A DNA stretch of 64,000 nucleotides from Strigamia acuminata (lineage: Eukaryota; Arthropoda; Chilopoda; Geophilomorpha; Linotaeniidae): contig OX442315.1 of the NCBI GenBank assembly GCA_949358305.1, positions 10,506,427 to 10,570,426 of the forward strand, in the 5' to 3' direction. Shown one piece after another: positions 18,559-30,400 of this stretch. Positions within the stretch are counted from its first letter, which is position 1. Every line of letters starts with the position of its first letter. The notes under the pieces were generated by a model. The model ran no database searches. It saw only the letters and a program-made list of their open reading frames with translations, and was not told the origin of the DNA. Position numbers and translations under genes: made by a program.

Positions 18559-19378
18559 TGTCGCGTCCTACTTGGTATAGGTTTAAATAGCGCTAACGTG
18601 TAATACTTTACCTGTGATCAATTATGTAAATACCCAAATGAATACCAAATGTATGTAAATAAACAGGTAATTTATTCACCAGGCTTTATGCCTTTAAAAT
18701 ACACTCAGTAATAATTCTAGAGTCGACGTGGTCAGCGTCGAACAAAGGATTTCTCAAGATGGCGTCGTCGATTCCGCGTGGTCGGCGGAACAAAGGCGGC
18801 GTCTCGAGTTGTCGTTAATTCGTCACGGATTCGTCTTCACGGACGCGGTGGAATGCTCTTTCGAGTCTTCTATCCGTGCCTGTTGTCTAGGGTTTGTTTA
18901 GCGTCGCAGAGGCCTCGTCTAGGAACTTTGGGGTTCCCTACAAAGCACTCGGACACTTACTTCGGCGAATAATCGTCTGGGCGATTATTCTGGGTGATTT
19001 CACAAGGGCTATTCTCGTGCTTTCGCAGGAATAGCTCGCAAGTGACTTCGTGAGAGTTACAGTTTGCACTTTACTCAGCGATCCTCGATCAATCCTAACT
19101 TGTAGTTGAAGTTGGCCTGACGGTGAGGTAGTTGCTGTGTTCTTGGTGTCGTTTGTGTAAGTTCTGACTTTAGGCGGGAAACACAGCCTTTTATGCAGTG
19201 GGGTGAAGGGCCGGCGATCAACCAATGGGGGCTGACCACCAGCCGCTTCCTCCCCCTCGGGGCACACACCTGCCATGGGGAGGTGGAGCCAACTCGGGGG
19301 GGAACGACTCTTTAATCATAGTGACTCATAGGACAAGTATCCGCCCTGGGGGGACACTTATCCAACTGGGTCACCACA
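18559..19378 (-). repeat. 3' LTR of gypsy element 1
   Basis: In element sense the 820-bp repeat begins TGTGGTGACC and ends GACGCGACA. An AATAAA signal on the sense strand lies near 18670, about 110 bp from the U5 end. Short hairpins with a shared GTGGTC loop core occur at about 18724-18742 and 18772-18790. The small open frames in it are the same in both LTRs and do not look coding. Confidence 0.95.
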
Positions 19379-19380
19379 CG

Positions 19381-19390
19381 TCCCTCCTCC
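19381..19390 (-). other. polypurine tract of gypsy element 1
   Basis: On the sense strand GGAGGAGGGA lies immediately upstream of the 3' LTR, the usual place and composition for the plus-strand primer. Confidence 0.75.
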
Positions 19391-19425
19391 AGCTTCGATC
19401 TTGGATCGGAGCGATCTCAATTTTC

Positions 19426-22400
19426 TCATCGCTCTCCTCTGCGAAGAGCCGGCAGCACTCCTCTGCATGGGCGGAGGATCACGGGTGGCACTGCCGGTGG
19501 CGGCGGTGGTAAATCTGGGGGCAGAGAGGTTGTTAGATCCGCAGGATTCTGCCGCTCATTGATGAAATATTGTGGGTGACCACCGACGGGTTCGCCGATC
19601 AGTCCCGTACGCTCATGGATCCAAATCCGGGTAGAGGCCGGGAATCGGTCTGGAACGAGCCGGATCCTTCGTGACTCGGCGCTCGACCCGGGTTTCCTGT
19701 GGGCCCGTAGGATACGGCGATGGAAGACGACGTCCATGGTGGATCGGGCTTCTCTGTTTAGCCATTTGAGGATCGATTCGCCGTGATCATCGGAGTCAAC
19801 GATGCGTTGTCGCGTGAACTCCGACATCTGAAGGAAGGGGTATTCCACTCCCAGCCTCAAATAAAGCTGCGCTGCTGGGGGCGGCGGAGGCGATGGTGGG
19901 AGCGGAATCTCCATTGGGCTCTCCAACGGTGGCGTAGCCGGCTCTGCAGAGAGAGCGGCCAGCCCTGCCGCTGGTGGTGAAGGAGAGGGCAGCGGAGGAG
20001 TTCGGGGTCCTCGTTTGGAACGCTTCGGAATCAATATGGGTCGATTCGCGTGTCGCTTCTCCTTCGGGAATACCGGCTTTGGGGTCGGTATGTATGGTTG
20101 GACCGCCGCCTCTGGGGGGGCGGTCTCGATGGCCTGTGGAAGGCTCGCCGCCGTTCCCGGTATCTCCGGAACCTCCCGAATCGTTCGTAACAAGGAAGGA
20201 TGGACACCGGGGTTCCGGTAGCGGAATGCCAACGAACGCATCTTTGAAAACTGTAGGCCTGGGTTTTCCGTATTTCTGGCCAGGTCGAAGCGCAGCGAGG
20301 CGGGCTCAGGAGTCCATCCGGCCCATACCTGGTACAACGCCCGAGGAAGGTGAACTCCCTCACGGTCGACGATTGTCCAGGCCGCCATAGCTTGCCGACT
20401 GTCCAAGAAGACGCCCAGGGATAGCAGCTGGGCCAGTACGTTCGTCACAGCCAAATTCAAACTGCTCCGATGGCAGGGGTGAGCGCGGTCCGGATTGTCA
20501 CTGAATTGTTGTGACAGCGTCCGCATCTGTTCGATCGCCCAATTGATGTGGTGAGTTTGGGCGGCGTCGGCCTGTCGTATGGCCAACTCGGCAATCGCGG
20601 GGTTCTCGTATTCGGCCAGATATTCTTGTAGCTCGCCGAGTGGGGGATAGGCCGCTTCACGCCGGCATCGAGCGTCCATCTCTCGCTGGGCGTACCATTC
20701 GGCGTTGCGATAAGGTCGACACACTCGTGGCGTTGGGGGTGACGGTGGACGGCCCAGCCCGGGTAGATTATCGTATCTGACCCGCTTCGGAGCTGGATCC
20801 CCCACCGGAATCATCCGGGGAGGGGTCCACGCGGTCACGGCTGGGTTTGTACCCTCGAGGAGTGGCGGCCATCGCGATTGCACTTGTGGGGGCACAAGCG
20901 CGGTGGGCACAGCCGGTGTTGAGCCCGACGGCCGGTTGGCCGCGTATCCTCGGAAGGCGTTCTTCAATGCTACGGCCAGATCCTGTTTTGTAACCGGCCC
21001 ATCTTTGTCCGACTCATCTGGGGACATTTGCTCTTCCGTCAACTCTCCCAAATCAATCTCTGCTTGGCGCCTGGACGGTCCAGCCGTGGGTCCGAGACTC
21101 TGGGGTTCGGACCGTTTCGCGGCGGCCATCTCTCGCTCCTTCTCTAATCCCTTAGCTATCAGGGATTGTGCTCGCAACTTCTGACGTACTTTGCGCTTTC
21201 GATTCCTCCGGGTGCTGGCTGCGACGGATCTTCGTTGGGCCGTCCTCTGGGGGACGTCCGTCGGAGAATTCGGTCTCTGGTGTGATGAGACGGTTCGTCG
21301 CGACGAGGATTGATCTGACGACTGTGTGGTAATCGCCATAAACAACGAGGATCTTTTCTTTCCTCGATCTTGGTGTGTCTCGGTCCTCGCAGCCCAGTGG
21401 GCGGAAGATTCGACCGTTCGCTCAGCCCGCGCGTCGTCTGGCGAGGCAGGCTCGAGCGTTACTACTCGGCGACACTCCGAGCGCACGACAACTCGAGTTC
21501 GGGAACTGGAGCCGCTCGAGCGGCTGCGGTAGTCGCGACTCGTTGACGGGCCGGCCTCTGTTGGGGAGACGGCCTGTCTTCTTCGTGCGGGTCCGCGTGG
21601 GGCGGACTCCGCCGGACGCTTCGATCTTCTGTGATGGCGGCGACTTCCCAGGATACCAGCGTGGTATAACTGCCACATCTCAGACTGCGTGGCCGTAAAA
21701 TTCGCCGGTGGTATCCATCTGGGTGTCAAATGATCTTCTTCGATGTCGCGAAGCCATCTACGGATTTCTTCGGGGGAGAAACCGTTTCTCTCGAGAACTC
21801 GGGTTACTCCTTGAGTCTCGGTGCGCTTTAAGCGTTTGATCTCGTCGTCCACTATTCTCTGGCGGGCTGCCAAGGTCGGGGCCTCGCTCCACCTATGGGA
21901 GGTGTGCAGCTCGGCCACCGTGCCTGGGTAAGCCTCTTCCAGGTACCCGGAGTAAACGGGGCTCGGCGGATCCGCATCGGGTGGGATCCGCGGCCCCACT
22001 CGCTCCCTCATCTCCTTTGTCATGCACTCGACCAGCGTTTTTGATCGCTCGAATTTTTCCTCGAGGGTCCTGGAATACATCAATCGGATTTTCCAGGCGC
22101 TGGTCTCTGCAGGATAGGCCTGCCGCAGGTAAATCGGCAGGGCTCCGCGAAAGATGTTGTTGGCGGTTGACACCGTCGAAGGCAGGGCGTCCCACGATTC
22201 TAGCGGGTCGACCTGAATAATTTTAGATCACAAGATTAATATAATAAATCCCAGTTTAACGATGGGGATCAGAAATATGCTCAAGATCGACGGTGGCAGC
22301 AACTCCTTTCTTTTGTTGCGGCCGTCGGTCTTATTTTCTTGTTTCGCAGTTCTGCGATGATCTCCGCCGTCGTAGCGCTGATCCAACACTACTTTTGAAC

Positions 22401-22891
22401 TCAGGTGATCCGCTTTTTTGGAAGGGGTCGCAGGCAAAACCGATCGTTAAATTTTAATTTCTTACGTTAAACTTTTTTATTTTAACTCTAATCGTATTTT
22501 AATTTATTACGATGTTTAAATTTAAAAGAAAGAAAACCTTTAGTTTTGGTTTTGGTTTGCCACGACGCCATTCCGCGAACACTTCCTTTGTTCTAGTTTT
22601 TTGGCGGCCTTGACTCCGAGGTGAATCTGGGTCCACTCTCGGGTTTTTAGCCAGCCTTAAATCAACAATAAAACAGAAAGAAATATATCAGTCACAAGTC
22701 ACGCTCCAATCTGGGTTGGATGCAACAGATTCAAAGAATTATGTGATTTCTCTGGGGAAATCACACTAATTTACCTGCAGCGGCGGTTGTTCGTCCCAAT
22801 TCTCATCTTCTTCTGCATTTACGATTAGGCCGTCGCTCTCGTCTCTCGACGATGCGCTCGGCTCTAATCGTGGGTTGCGTCGATCGGCCAT
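19426..22891 (-). CDS. spliced third ORF of gypsy element 1, not envelope-like
   Basis: Exon 1 (22891-22775, 39 codons, MADRRNPRLEP...) ends at a GTAAAT donor; exon 2 (22212-19426) follows a TTATTCAG acceptor. Both are phase 0 and join in frame to about 967 residues. In exon 2: an N-terminal segment (VDPLESWDALPST...NNIFRGALPIYLRQAYP), long Arg/Ser-rich and Pro-rich stretches, and a more conserved C-terminal part (ILKWLNREARS...VFHRRILRAHRKP). No signal peptide, membrane helix or furin-type site is visible, so it is not a typical env despite its place between pol and the 3' LTR. The element at 57055-64000 has a related gene with the same exon plan. Basic and Ser/Arg-rich character suggests RNA or chromatin contact, but this is inference. 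Expression presumably needs a spliced or internally started mRNA. Confidence 0.75.
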
Positions 22892-23268
22892 TTCAATTTA
22901 GGAAAATGAAGTTTTTTGAGAGGTCTTTGTTTTCTCTTTGGGGAGAAGCAAAAAACACGTCTCGTCGTGTTAAAAACAGTCGGAAACTGGGCCTATCGAC
23001 GCTGAGAATTGTGGGTCTCGAACGCGTCTCGTATTTTGCGAGATCCGCCGTGCTGGCAATGACGCTACGGGGTCGACCGCGTGGTTTCATTGTCACGTGG
23101 TCGCCCGATACGTCATAACTTCTCGTCTGTTAGTGGTGACTGCGACAATTCGTTGCGAAGTTTGGACTTAGCCAAATTTTCGCGTCTCAACATGTGCAGC
23201 AGCTCTCGTAAGTAAATCTTTTTATTTTACAAGGCCTCCGCTCCATGTTATCACATTTTCTTTTATTT

Positions 23269-26200
23269 TTAGTTCTTCCCCACGACTTTGCCGTCCCGAA
23301 TGAACGGATTATTGCTTCGTCGTGGTCGAAGGTTGATTTTCGACGTGCTCGTAGATCGTGACTCTACTTGCTCGTTCATCTCCGATGTGTTGGCATTTTT
23401 CTCATTACTAATTTTTTTATTTTCCATTTCAGAAGTACTCTCTTCTGCTTCCTCCCTCTCCGAAATTGCTTGCTCCGGCTGTGCTGGAGCCTCGTCGGCC
23501 GGAGATTCGGCGTCGAAGAATTCATCCTCGTCCTCCGCTATATTTTCAGCTTCATTTGTTTTTTGGAACGTGTCGACCACGGTGCCCCCTTGGCCGCTGT
23601 GTGTCTGACCTTCCAGCCAAATTTCCTGTGGAAATTCTGGCAGATATGGCCTTAAATCTCGGCCATGTATCGACTGAAAATTTTTGTTGTCCTCTAGGCG
23701 GCGTAGTTGGTATGCGTTGCCTCCGTGTTCGGCCACAATTACGTAGGGACCGTCCCTCTTGTCGGCTAAACCGGCGGCGATGCCCCTCGCTGCATTGGAC
23801 AACGTGTGTGCCTCCTTCCACACTAGATCATTCACTTTAAAGTTCGCGAAAGCGAGATCGCCTTCTTTATCTGCGATTCTCTCTCTCATGTTGAAAATAT
23901 GCGCCATCATATGCTGGTACGTGTCGGATATAGTCTGTTCCAACCGGCACACGTACTCATGTGGGCTCGACGGGTCTAATACGTTAACAGCTTCGGCAAC
24001 GCGTGGGTCCCATGGCATCCTTAATTCGCGGGCGAAGTTGAGGTACGCCGGTGAGAATTCGCGTGTTCGTGACACGGTTGAGCGAATGCTGAAAGCGATT
24101 TCTCGCAGGTATTCGTCCCATCGATTGTGAATGTCGGTGAATACTGTCAGCGCATATTTTATATCTTTATTTAATCTCTCGACTGGGTTTGTCTGAGGAT
24201 TATATGTGGAGGTGTTCGATGCATCCATTTTAAATTTCCTACAGAAGTCTTTATATATTCTTGATCGGAATTGGGGGCCGTTATCCGAAATGAGTTTTCT
24301 GGGAAACCCAAATCGCATTGCCACGTCGTAAAGGCACTCGACTATGTTTTCAGCCGAGGGCTTCGCGAGGGCGTACAGCTCCGGCCATCGGGTGGCCACG
24401 TCCATAATTACGAGAATATACATGTTCTTGTTTCCCGTTGTGGGCTTGGGGCCCATCAAGTCTATGCTTAAGCAGTCAAACGGTGCGTAGGGTCCGAGAG
24501 ACATGGCGTTTCTGGCCACTTTATCTCGCGGTCTGCACGCTTGGCACCGGGGGCAGTGTCGGATAAATTTCGTTATCTTTTGCCGCGCGCCCGGCCAGAA
24601 GAAAAGTTGTTTTACTCGATAAAGGGTCCTCGCCACGCCAGAATGGCTGGCGAGCGGGTGTCCGTGCATCAGCCACAACAGTCGGGTGTGCAGCGATGCC
24701 GGCACGACCACTTTAACCGAGTTTCCCGCTCCGCTGAGGTCATCTTGAAACGTCGGGTGGTATTTTACCAGGAGTTCATCATCTATGAGGTAGCTTGTTG
24801 CTTCTTTGACGAACTGTTTCCGGCGGTGTGGGTTTGTCATCCCTTCCGGAAATTCGCCGTTCAGCAAATATTGCGTTATAATTTGACATTTTGTGTCTGC
24901 TGCCTGGTGTTCGACGAACTCACGTCTCGTGGGTGGAGCGTATTGTGTTTTTTCTTCAATTTTTGCTGTGAAGGCGCGTAGTAGTGTTTTGTGGGTTTCT
25001 CCGGGGGGCGGAGATTGAATTTCGGATGTTGAATTGTTTGTCCCAGCTGGCTGGTATGTTCGAGTCCAAAAACCACAAAACGTTCTATCTTCAGGCTCCA
25101 TCACTGGTAGCTCGTTCGCCTTTCGCAAACGCCATATTCTCCGTGGAGTCGGGCAGTACAAGAGGTGGGTGTCGTCCTCGCCGTCGTCGTCTGGTCCTTG
25201 GGGGTCAGAGGCTGGGGCTCTCGAGAGGGCGTCGGCCACATGATTGTACTTCCCGGGGCGGTACGTAATTGTAATATCGCACGCCATTAACTCCAGTTGC
25301 CATCTTGCGAGTCGGCCGGAAGGTTCCTTGAGCTTCATCAACCAGCTTAGTGCCTGGTGATCTGTCTGAACCTCGAAGTTCGTGTACTCCAGATAGTCGC
25401 GAAATTTCCGAACTGCCCAAATTACGGCTAGGCATTCTAGTTCCGTTGCCGTATAATTTTTCTCCGCGCCCTGTATTTTCCTGCTTATAAACATACAGGG
25501 TACTTCTTGCGAGATTCCGTTGTACACGTGGGTCTGCAGAAGGGCTGCACCCAGTCCGATTTTACTCGCGTCGGTGTGCAACACGAACGGTCGGTTTAGG
25601 TCCGGCAATGGCATCTTTTCGACGTCAGCCAGCATTTGCTTGATAGTGCTAAATGCGGCCTCGCACTGGACCGTCCACTCAAACTCTTTATCCGTTCGTA
25701 AGAGATCCGTTCTAGGCGCGGCCACCTCAGCCAGACCAGAGAGTAGTCGGCCGAAGAAATTGACCATGCCCATGAATCTTTGGACACCCTTTATATCTTC
25801 GGGGGCGGGGAATCCGTTTATTGCTTTGACTTTTTCGGGGTCAATCGCGATTCCCTCGACTCCTATTCGATATCCTAGGAAGGCAAGCTCTTTCCTGCAA
25901 AACTTGCTCTTCCCTGGATGGATGTGGAGTCCTGCCTTGGCTAGGCGAGAGACCACTCTATCGATGTGGTCTATATGTTCTTCGAATGTGTCCGACGTTA
26001 TTATGATGTCGTCGAGATACGCCCACACGAAGTCGTGCAGCATATCTCCCAACACGCTTTCGATCAGTTTCTGGAACGTGCTCGGGGCGTTTACAAGCCC
26101 GAACGGCATCACGTTGAACATTAGTCTTCCTATCGGGGAGTAGAAAGCCGTTTTCAGTTTGTCTTCGGGTTTTAGCTCCACTTGCCAATACCCCTTTGAC

Positions 26201-27405
26201 AGGTCCATGGTGGTTACCCACTTGAACGGGCTCAGTTCCCGGAGGATCGAGTCTATAGACGGCATCTGAATCGGGTCTATAACCGTTATCGCGTTCAGGG
26301 GGCGATAATCAATGCATAGTCGAGGTTCCGAGCCTGGACGCATCACCAGGACGATCCGCATGGCGTATTCGCCCAGGGCTTGCGTTACTATGCCCTTGTC
26401 GAGCATGTCTTGGCACATTTGCGTCACGATGTCTCTTTTCTGGGGGTTCATCCCCTTGTAAGGCACTCGAATCGGCTTGTCTGTGGTTAAGACTATTTCG
26501 TGTGTTGCTTCCGTCGTTCGACCAGGTGTCTTGGTCAGAATTCTTTCATGCTTTCGAAGCACTCGCCTTAGTAGCGATGCCTCGTTAACACGCAGTGCTG
26601 CCTCCTCGACCAGGGTGTCCACGACGTTACTCCTCTGTAATTCCAGAGTGAAGGCTGCGAAATCGTAATCTTGGACGAATTTTCGCAATCCTCTTCCGTA
26701 TTCCTCTTTGTCCTTGGCTTCGTCCAGTAATTTTTGGGGAACTACGGGGACTGGCCGTTCTCCCTCGGGACTTATCCAGTTCCATGAACGGGTTATCGGG
26801 TTTGGCTGAATTTTCAGTTTTGCCATGATATCCATCCCTAAGAGGAATACTTTGTCGTGGGATGGCAAGACTATGAAGGGGTGGGACAGGTTCCCCCCCT
26901 TCCAGTCGATCATGATGCGAACTACGCCCCTCGGCTTGACGTAGCCGTTGGCGGTGAGCAATTCTACGTTCGCGTTCACTTGTGCCACCTTTTTTTCAAT
27001 ATCCAAGTCCTTTACTATATCTTCGGATATGAATGAACGATCTGCTCCTGAATCCAGCAGACCGAACAATTTTTGGTTTTCGATCTCCACTGGCAGCATA
27101 CACAGAGTTTCGCAATGTGTTTTCGTGACATTGCAGTGAAAAACGCGTAATGTTTGGGGCTCAACCTCCAGATTGAACGGGAGGTCCGTCCAATCTATGT
27201 CGACCTCCGGCTTCGTTCTCACTTGCATACTTGTCAGCGTCACTGTTTCTTCCTTCTTCGGAATGGTCTGCATGCGATCTTTGATCTGTGCTTCTGCCAA
27301 GGCATGACCTGCGGGTCCAGTGTGATATTTCTTCTTTTTAATTTCCGCGGCTGGCGCAGACGAAGCTGAATTTATTTCGGCGACGCCTGCGCTTGGGAGT
27401 TTTTT
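23269..27405 (-). CDS. pol: Pol polyprotein of gypsy element 1 (PR-RT-RNase H-IN)
   Basis: The frame opens just upstream of the gag stop and overlaps it in the -1 frame; the first codons have no ATG, so it is made as Gag-Pol through the slippery site at 27399-27405. Order: aspartic protease with LLDSGADRS; reverse transcriptase with TMDLSKGYW and the YLDD catalytic box; RNase H with LHTDASKIGLG; integrase with an HHCC zinc module (GHPLASHSG...HCPRCQAC) and the DDE core (LSIDLMGP, SDNGPQF, NPVERLN); then a C-terminal chromo-like/GPY region (KRDGPYVIV). About 1,360 residues with no stop. The order with integrase last identifies Ty3/gypsy. All expected catalytic residues are present, so the enzyme set may be functional. 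Confidence 0.95.
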   Translation of the reverse strand, partial: KKLPSAGVAEINSASSAPAAEIKKKKYHTGPAGHALAEAQIKDRMQTIPKKEETVTLTSMQVRTKPEVDIDWTDLPFNLEVEPQTLRVFHCNVTKTHCETLCMLPVEIENQKLFGLLDSGADRSFISEDIVKDLDIEKKVAQVNANVELLTANGYVKPRGVVRIMIDWKGGNLSHPFIVLPSHDKVFLLGMDIMAKLKIQPNPITRSWNWISPEGERPVPVVPQKLLDEAKDKEEYGRGLRKFVQDYDFAAFTLELQRSNVVDTLVEEAALRVNEASLLRRVLRKHERILTKTPGRTTEATHEIVLTTDKPIRVPYKGMNPQKRDIVTQMCQDMLDKGIVTQALGEYAMRIVLVMRPGSEPRLCIDYRPLNAITVIDPIQMPSIDSILRELSPFKWVTTMDLSKGYWQVELKPEDKLKTAFYSPIGRLMFNVMPFGLVNAPSTFQKLIESVLGDMLHDFVWAYLDDIIITSDTFEEHIDHIDRVVSRLAKAGLHIHPGKSKFCRKELAFLGYRIGVEGIAIDPEKVKAINGFPAPEDIKGVQRFMGMVNFFGRLLSGLAEVAAPRTDLLRTDKEFEWTVQCEAAFSTIKQMLADVEKMPLPDLNRPFVLHTDASKIGLGAALLQTHVYNGISQEVPCMFISRKIQGAEKNYTATELECLAVIWAVRKFRDYLEYTNFEVQTDHQALSWLMKLKEPSGRLARWQLELMACDITITYRPGKYNHVADALSRAPASDPQGPDDDGEDDTHLLYCPTPRRIWRLRKANELPVMEPEDRTFCGFWTRTYQPAGTNNSTSEIQSPPPGETHKTLLRAFTAKIEEKTQYAPPTRREFVEHQAADTKCQIITQYLLNGEFPEGMTNPHRRKQFVKEATSYLIDDELLVKYHPTFQDDLSGAGNSVKVVVPASLHTRLLWLMHGHPLASHSGVARTLYRVKQLFFWPGARQKITKFIRHCPRCQACRPRDKVARNAMSLGPYAPFDCLSIDLMGPKPTTGNKNMYILVIMDVATRWPELYALAKPSAENIVECLYDVAMRFGFPRKLISDNGPQFRSRIYKDFCRKFKMDASNTSTYNPQTNPVERLNKDIKYALTVFTDIHNRWDEYLREIAFSIRSTVSRTREFSPAYLNFARELRMPWDPRVAEAVNVLDPSSPHEYVCRLEQTISDTYQHMMAHIFNMRERIADKEGDLAFANFKVNDLVWKEAHTLSNAARGIAAGLADKRDGPYVIVAEHGGNAYQLRRLEDNKNFQSIHGRDLRPYLPEFPQEIWLEGQTHSGQGGTVVDTFQKTNEAENIAEDEDEFFDAESPADEAPAQPEQAISEREEAEESTSEMENKKISNEKNANTSEMNEQVESRSTSTSKINLRPRRSNNPFIRDGKVVGKN

Positions 27406-30400
27406 GCTAGATTAGTATTTAACTCCATCATCATTTTCATCAAGGTTTGCATGATGCCTTTTTCTTTGACGGTTTTTTCGCATTTGTCGGAGTAGTGACC
27501 GTATTCTCCGCAGCTGTAACATTTGATGTTACTTTTATCCCCTGTGGGAGTGAATCCCGGTTTTTTCGGGACGAAGGGCGTCGGGAATCGTCTTTTTCCT
27601 CCCAATGCCCCTCTCGCTTTTGTTGCCTGCACGTGTGCTCTGAATTGTGCGATTGCTAAGGCCCGGTGTGCATGGTGCAAATAGGGACCTTGATCGTCGC
27701 ATCCCGTCGACAAGTTTTCGAGGTGCTCATTTAGGGCTTCCTCGTCGCTTGATGCTGGCTCCTCTTCTTTAGCCGTGGCGAGAGGTGTTGTCTCTTCGAC
27801 TTTCTCCATCTGGGTGGAGTCCGTCGAGGTCACCTGCATCGCCGTTGCTGCCGGTGCTTTCTTTGGGGCAGCTATCGGGTTGGCTGGAAGAATACTGCCT
27901 GCTTTAGGCGTCAGCATTCGTCCGAAGGATGCTTCGGTGAGACTCATTATGCCGCTCAAATATTCACTTGGCCTCATTAATTTCTCTGAGGTCTTGTGAC
28001 GTTCGGCGCTCGTCTGCAACCGTTTCTCGTGCGCGTCAGCTTCCTCCGGGGGCAGAGTGGCGTAATACCGCTGTTCTATTTCTAACGTGTTTGTTAGAAG
28101 ATAGTTACTGACATCTTGGTAATCGCCAGTGCGGGGTGCACGCATGTCTAGCAGAATTCTTTGCGAGTGGGCCGATAATCCTCCGTAAAAGATCATCGTA
28201 AAACCAGCGGGGTTTATTTCGTACGGCGCTCTTGCAAACAGGAGTTTCGCTCGGGCGTCGTAGTCGGCTAATGTTTCTCCTGGGGCTTGCCGTAGACCAC
28301 GTAATTTGTTACTGATCTCGTCTGGAGTCTCGCCGTATCGGAGATCGAAACGGACGAGAAAATCGTCCCAGGTTGGGTTTTTCAGTCCCTGATACCATTC
28401 TCGAGCTGACCCCGTGGTTAGCTCCACTAGACCGTGGGTTAGCATGTCGGCGACGGTGGCTTTTGTCGCTTTCTTGATGCGCATTACTTCGTCTAGGAAG
28501 CGGTCTCCGGCCTTCCACGAACCGTCGAATCGTGTTTGTATGTAGTGTTGCCAACGGATGTTACCCGTGGCTTCGCTGCTTGGTTCGTTTCGTACGCCAT
28601 ATTTACGCTTAACCCTCTCTCCAGCGCGATTATGTTCGTCGCCTGGATGGCCTAGATCGATTCCTTCTCTTCTGAAAGAGTTCAGCAGGGCTCGGCCTAG
28701 TTCAGACATCGTGTAATGTCGGCCAGATGAGTCCTGAAAGTTCCCCTCCTCCGAACGAGGGTTGGAGCTCCGGGAGGAGCGGTCTGAAGCATTCGGCCGG
28801 TTCGACCGGTGCCCATCGCTGTCTTCTTGACTCCTCCCTGTAGACGGTCGACTCGGATGGTCGTCGTCCGACGAATCGGAGGGCTCGGAGGGATCTCCTT
28901 GGGGGTGAAACCTCGGCCCTCTCGGTGGGGTCTCTCCGCCAGCCTTCTTCTGTTTCGAGCCTCCGGATGGCGGCGGCTCCCCTCCGTCGTTGTTCTCGTA
29001 AAAAGAATGCCATCTGTTTTCCTCGCTTTCGGGGCGTTCCCGATTTTTATTTGCGTTTTTCTTTTCGAGTAACGCGTCGATGGCTGCTCCCGTCTCGGAT
29101 CTTTTTGAGGGGTGACGGTCCTTTGTTTTTGGGACCGACTCGTCTCTCTTTTGAGATTTCCCCCTTTTCGCCGTTTTTGCCGGCTTTGTTGCACCTTCTC
29201 CTGTGTCGGTATCAGAGCCGCTGGGGGGTTCTGGTTTCCGTTTCAGGTTTTCTTCATTTTTCTTCCTGTCCGAGACGTCTTGTGCGTACTCTTTCTGGAA
29301 CTTTTCTGTCTCCTTCTCCCAGTTTTCGGCTTCCCATCTTTTTTGCTCATCTATTATAGCTTGTTTCTTCGCTTTGTACTCTTCGGTCCATCTGACTCGA
29401 TCCCACTCTTCTTTCTCTTTCAGAAACTGTTCTTTTTCTTTTCTGGCTTCCTCTTCTCTCAACCTCTCGCGATGTTGTTCTTCCCATTTCTGATGTTGTA
29501 GAATGGCCTCTTTTCGCAACATTTGTAGTTTTTCTGTTTTTCTTTGAGCTATTAGCGCTTGAAATTGGTCCTCGTACTCTTGAGCTTCTCGATGTCGCCC
29601 TTCTACTGTTGCGTTCCATTCTTTTCGAATTTTAGCTTCTCGTTCTTCCCTCATTTTTTGGACCAGTTTCTCTGTTCTCTCGGTGGTTCTTCTCTCGCGT
29701 TGTTCCCTTTCTTCCTCTTCCTTCCAGAGTTCTCGCCGCTCTGCGCTCAGCCTTCGTTGGCGACTAGTCGCTTCTTGTCTGGCTTCCTCGCGGGCCTTCT
29801 CTCTGGATTCGTGAAGTGTTCGGTTGGGGTCTGGCGCGAAACCTCCGGTGTCACTGGGCGTTACCTGGGGCATGGGCGTCTCCGCTGCTGGTCTTGCGAC
29901 CGGCGTCGGGGCTTGTGCCGCACAGATAGCGTCAGTGAGTAGGGTAATCGATTCCCAGACTGACGTTCCTACTGGAATGTCTATCATCGCTTTTAGCTGG
30001 GCAGCTTGCTGCGTCAACCGAATTAGGTGAGATACTTCGAAGGAAACAACTGCAGGACTCGCCGTAACTCGGGGGGTTATCGGGGTCCCGCCGTCGTTTT
30101 TCCGTGGGGTTTGCTCTACGGACGTCTGAGCCGTTGGTGGTGATGGGTTTGTGCCGACCGTGACCGTTTCTCTCGGAGCTTCATTCGTCTCCTCGGTCAT
30201 TAATATCGATACCCGTCCCGGCGATACGTCGCGAATTTCTTCTCGATTTTCTATGGCTTCCGGATCGGTATCTTCGAAGGGTTGCATATTCAAGGGAACC
30301 CGCTCTCGCTCTGGCCCGTCTAGGGCCGCGAGCGATGCAGCTTGCTCCTCTTTCTGCGCCTTCGCTCTCCTTTTATTCGCTCGGGCTTTCGCCTTTGCGG

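Noticed and set aside
18938-19276. 112-codon and 64-codon ORFs repeated in both gypsy LTRs
   Set aside because: They occur in both LTRs only because the LTRs are the same sequence. No family is recognised and they overlap promoter/R sequences.
19426-22891. Third ORF of gypsy element 1 as a retroviral-type envelope
   Set aside because: No signal peptide, fusion-peptide-like or transmembrane stretch and no furin-type site; composition is Arg/Ser/Pro-rich and soluble.
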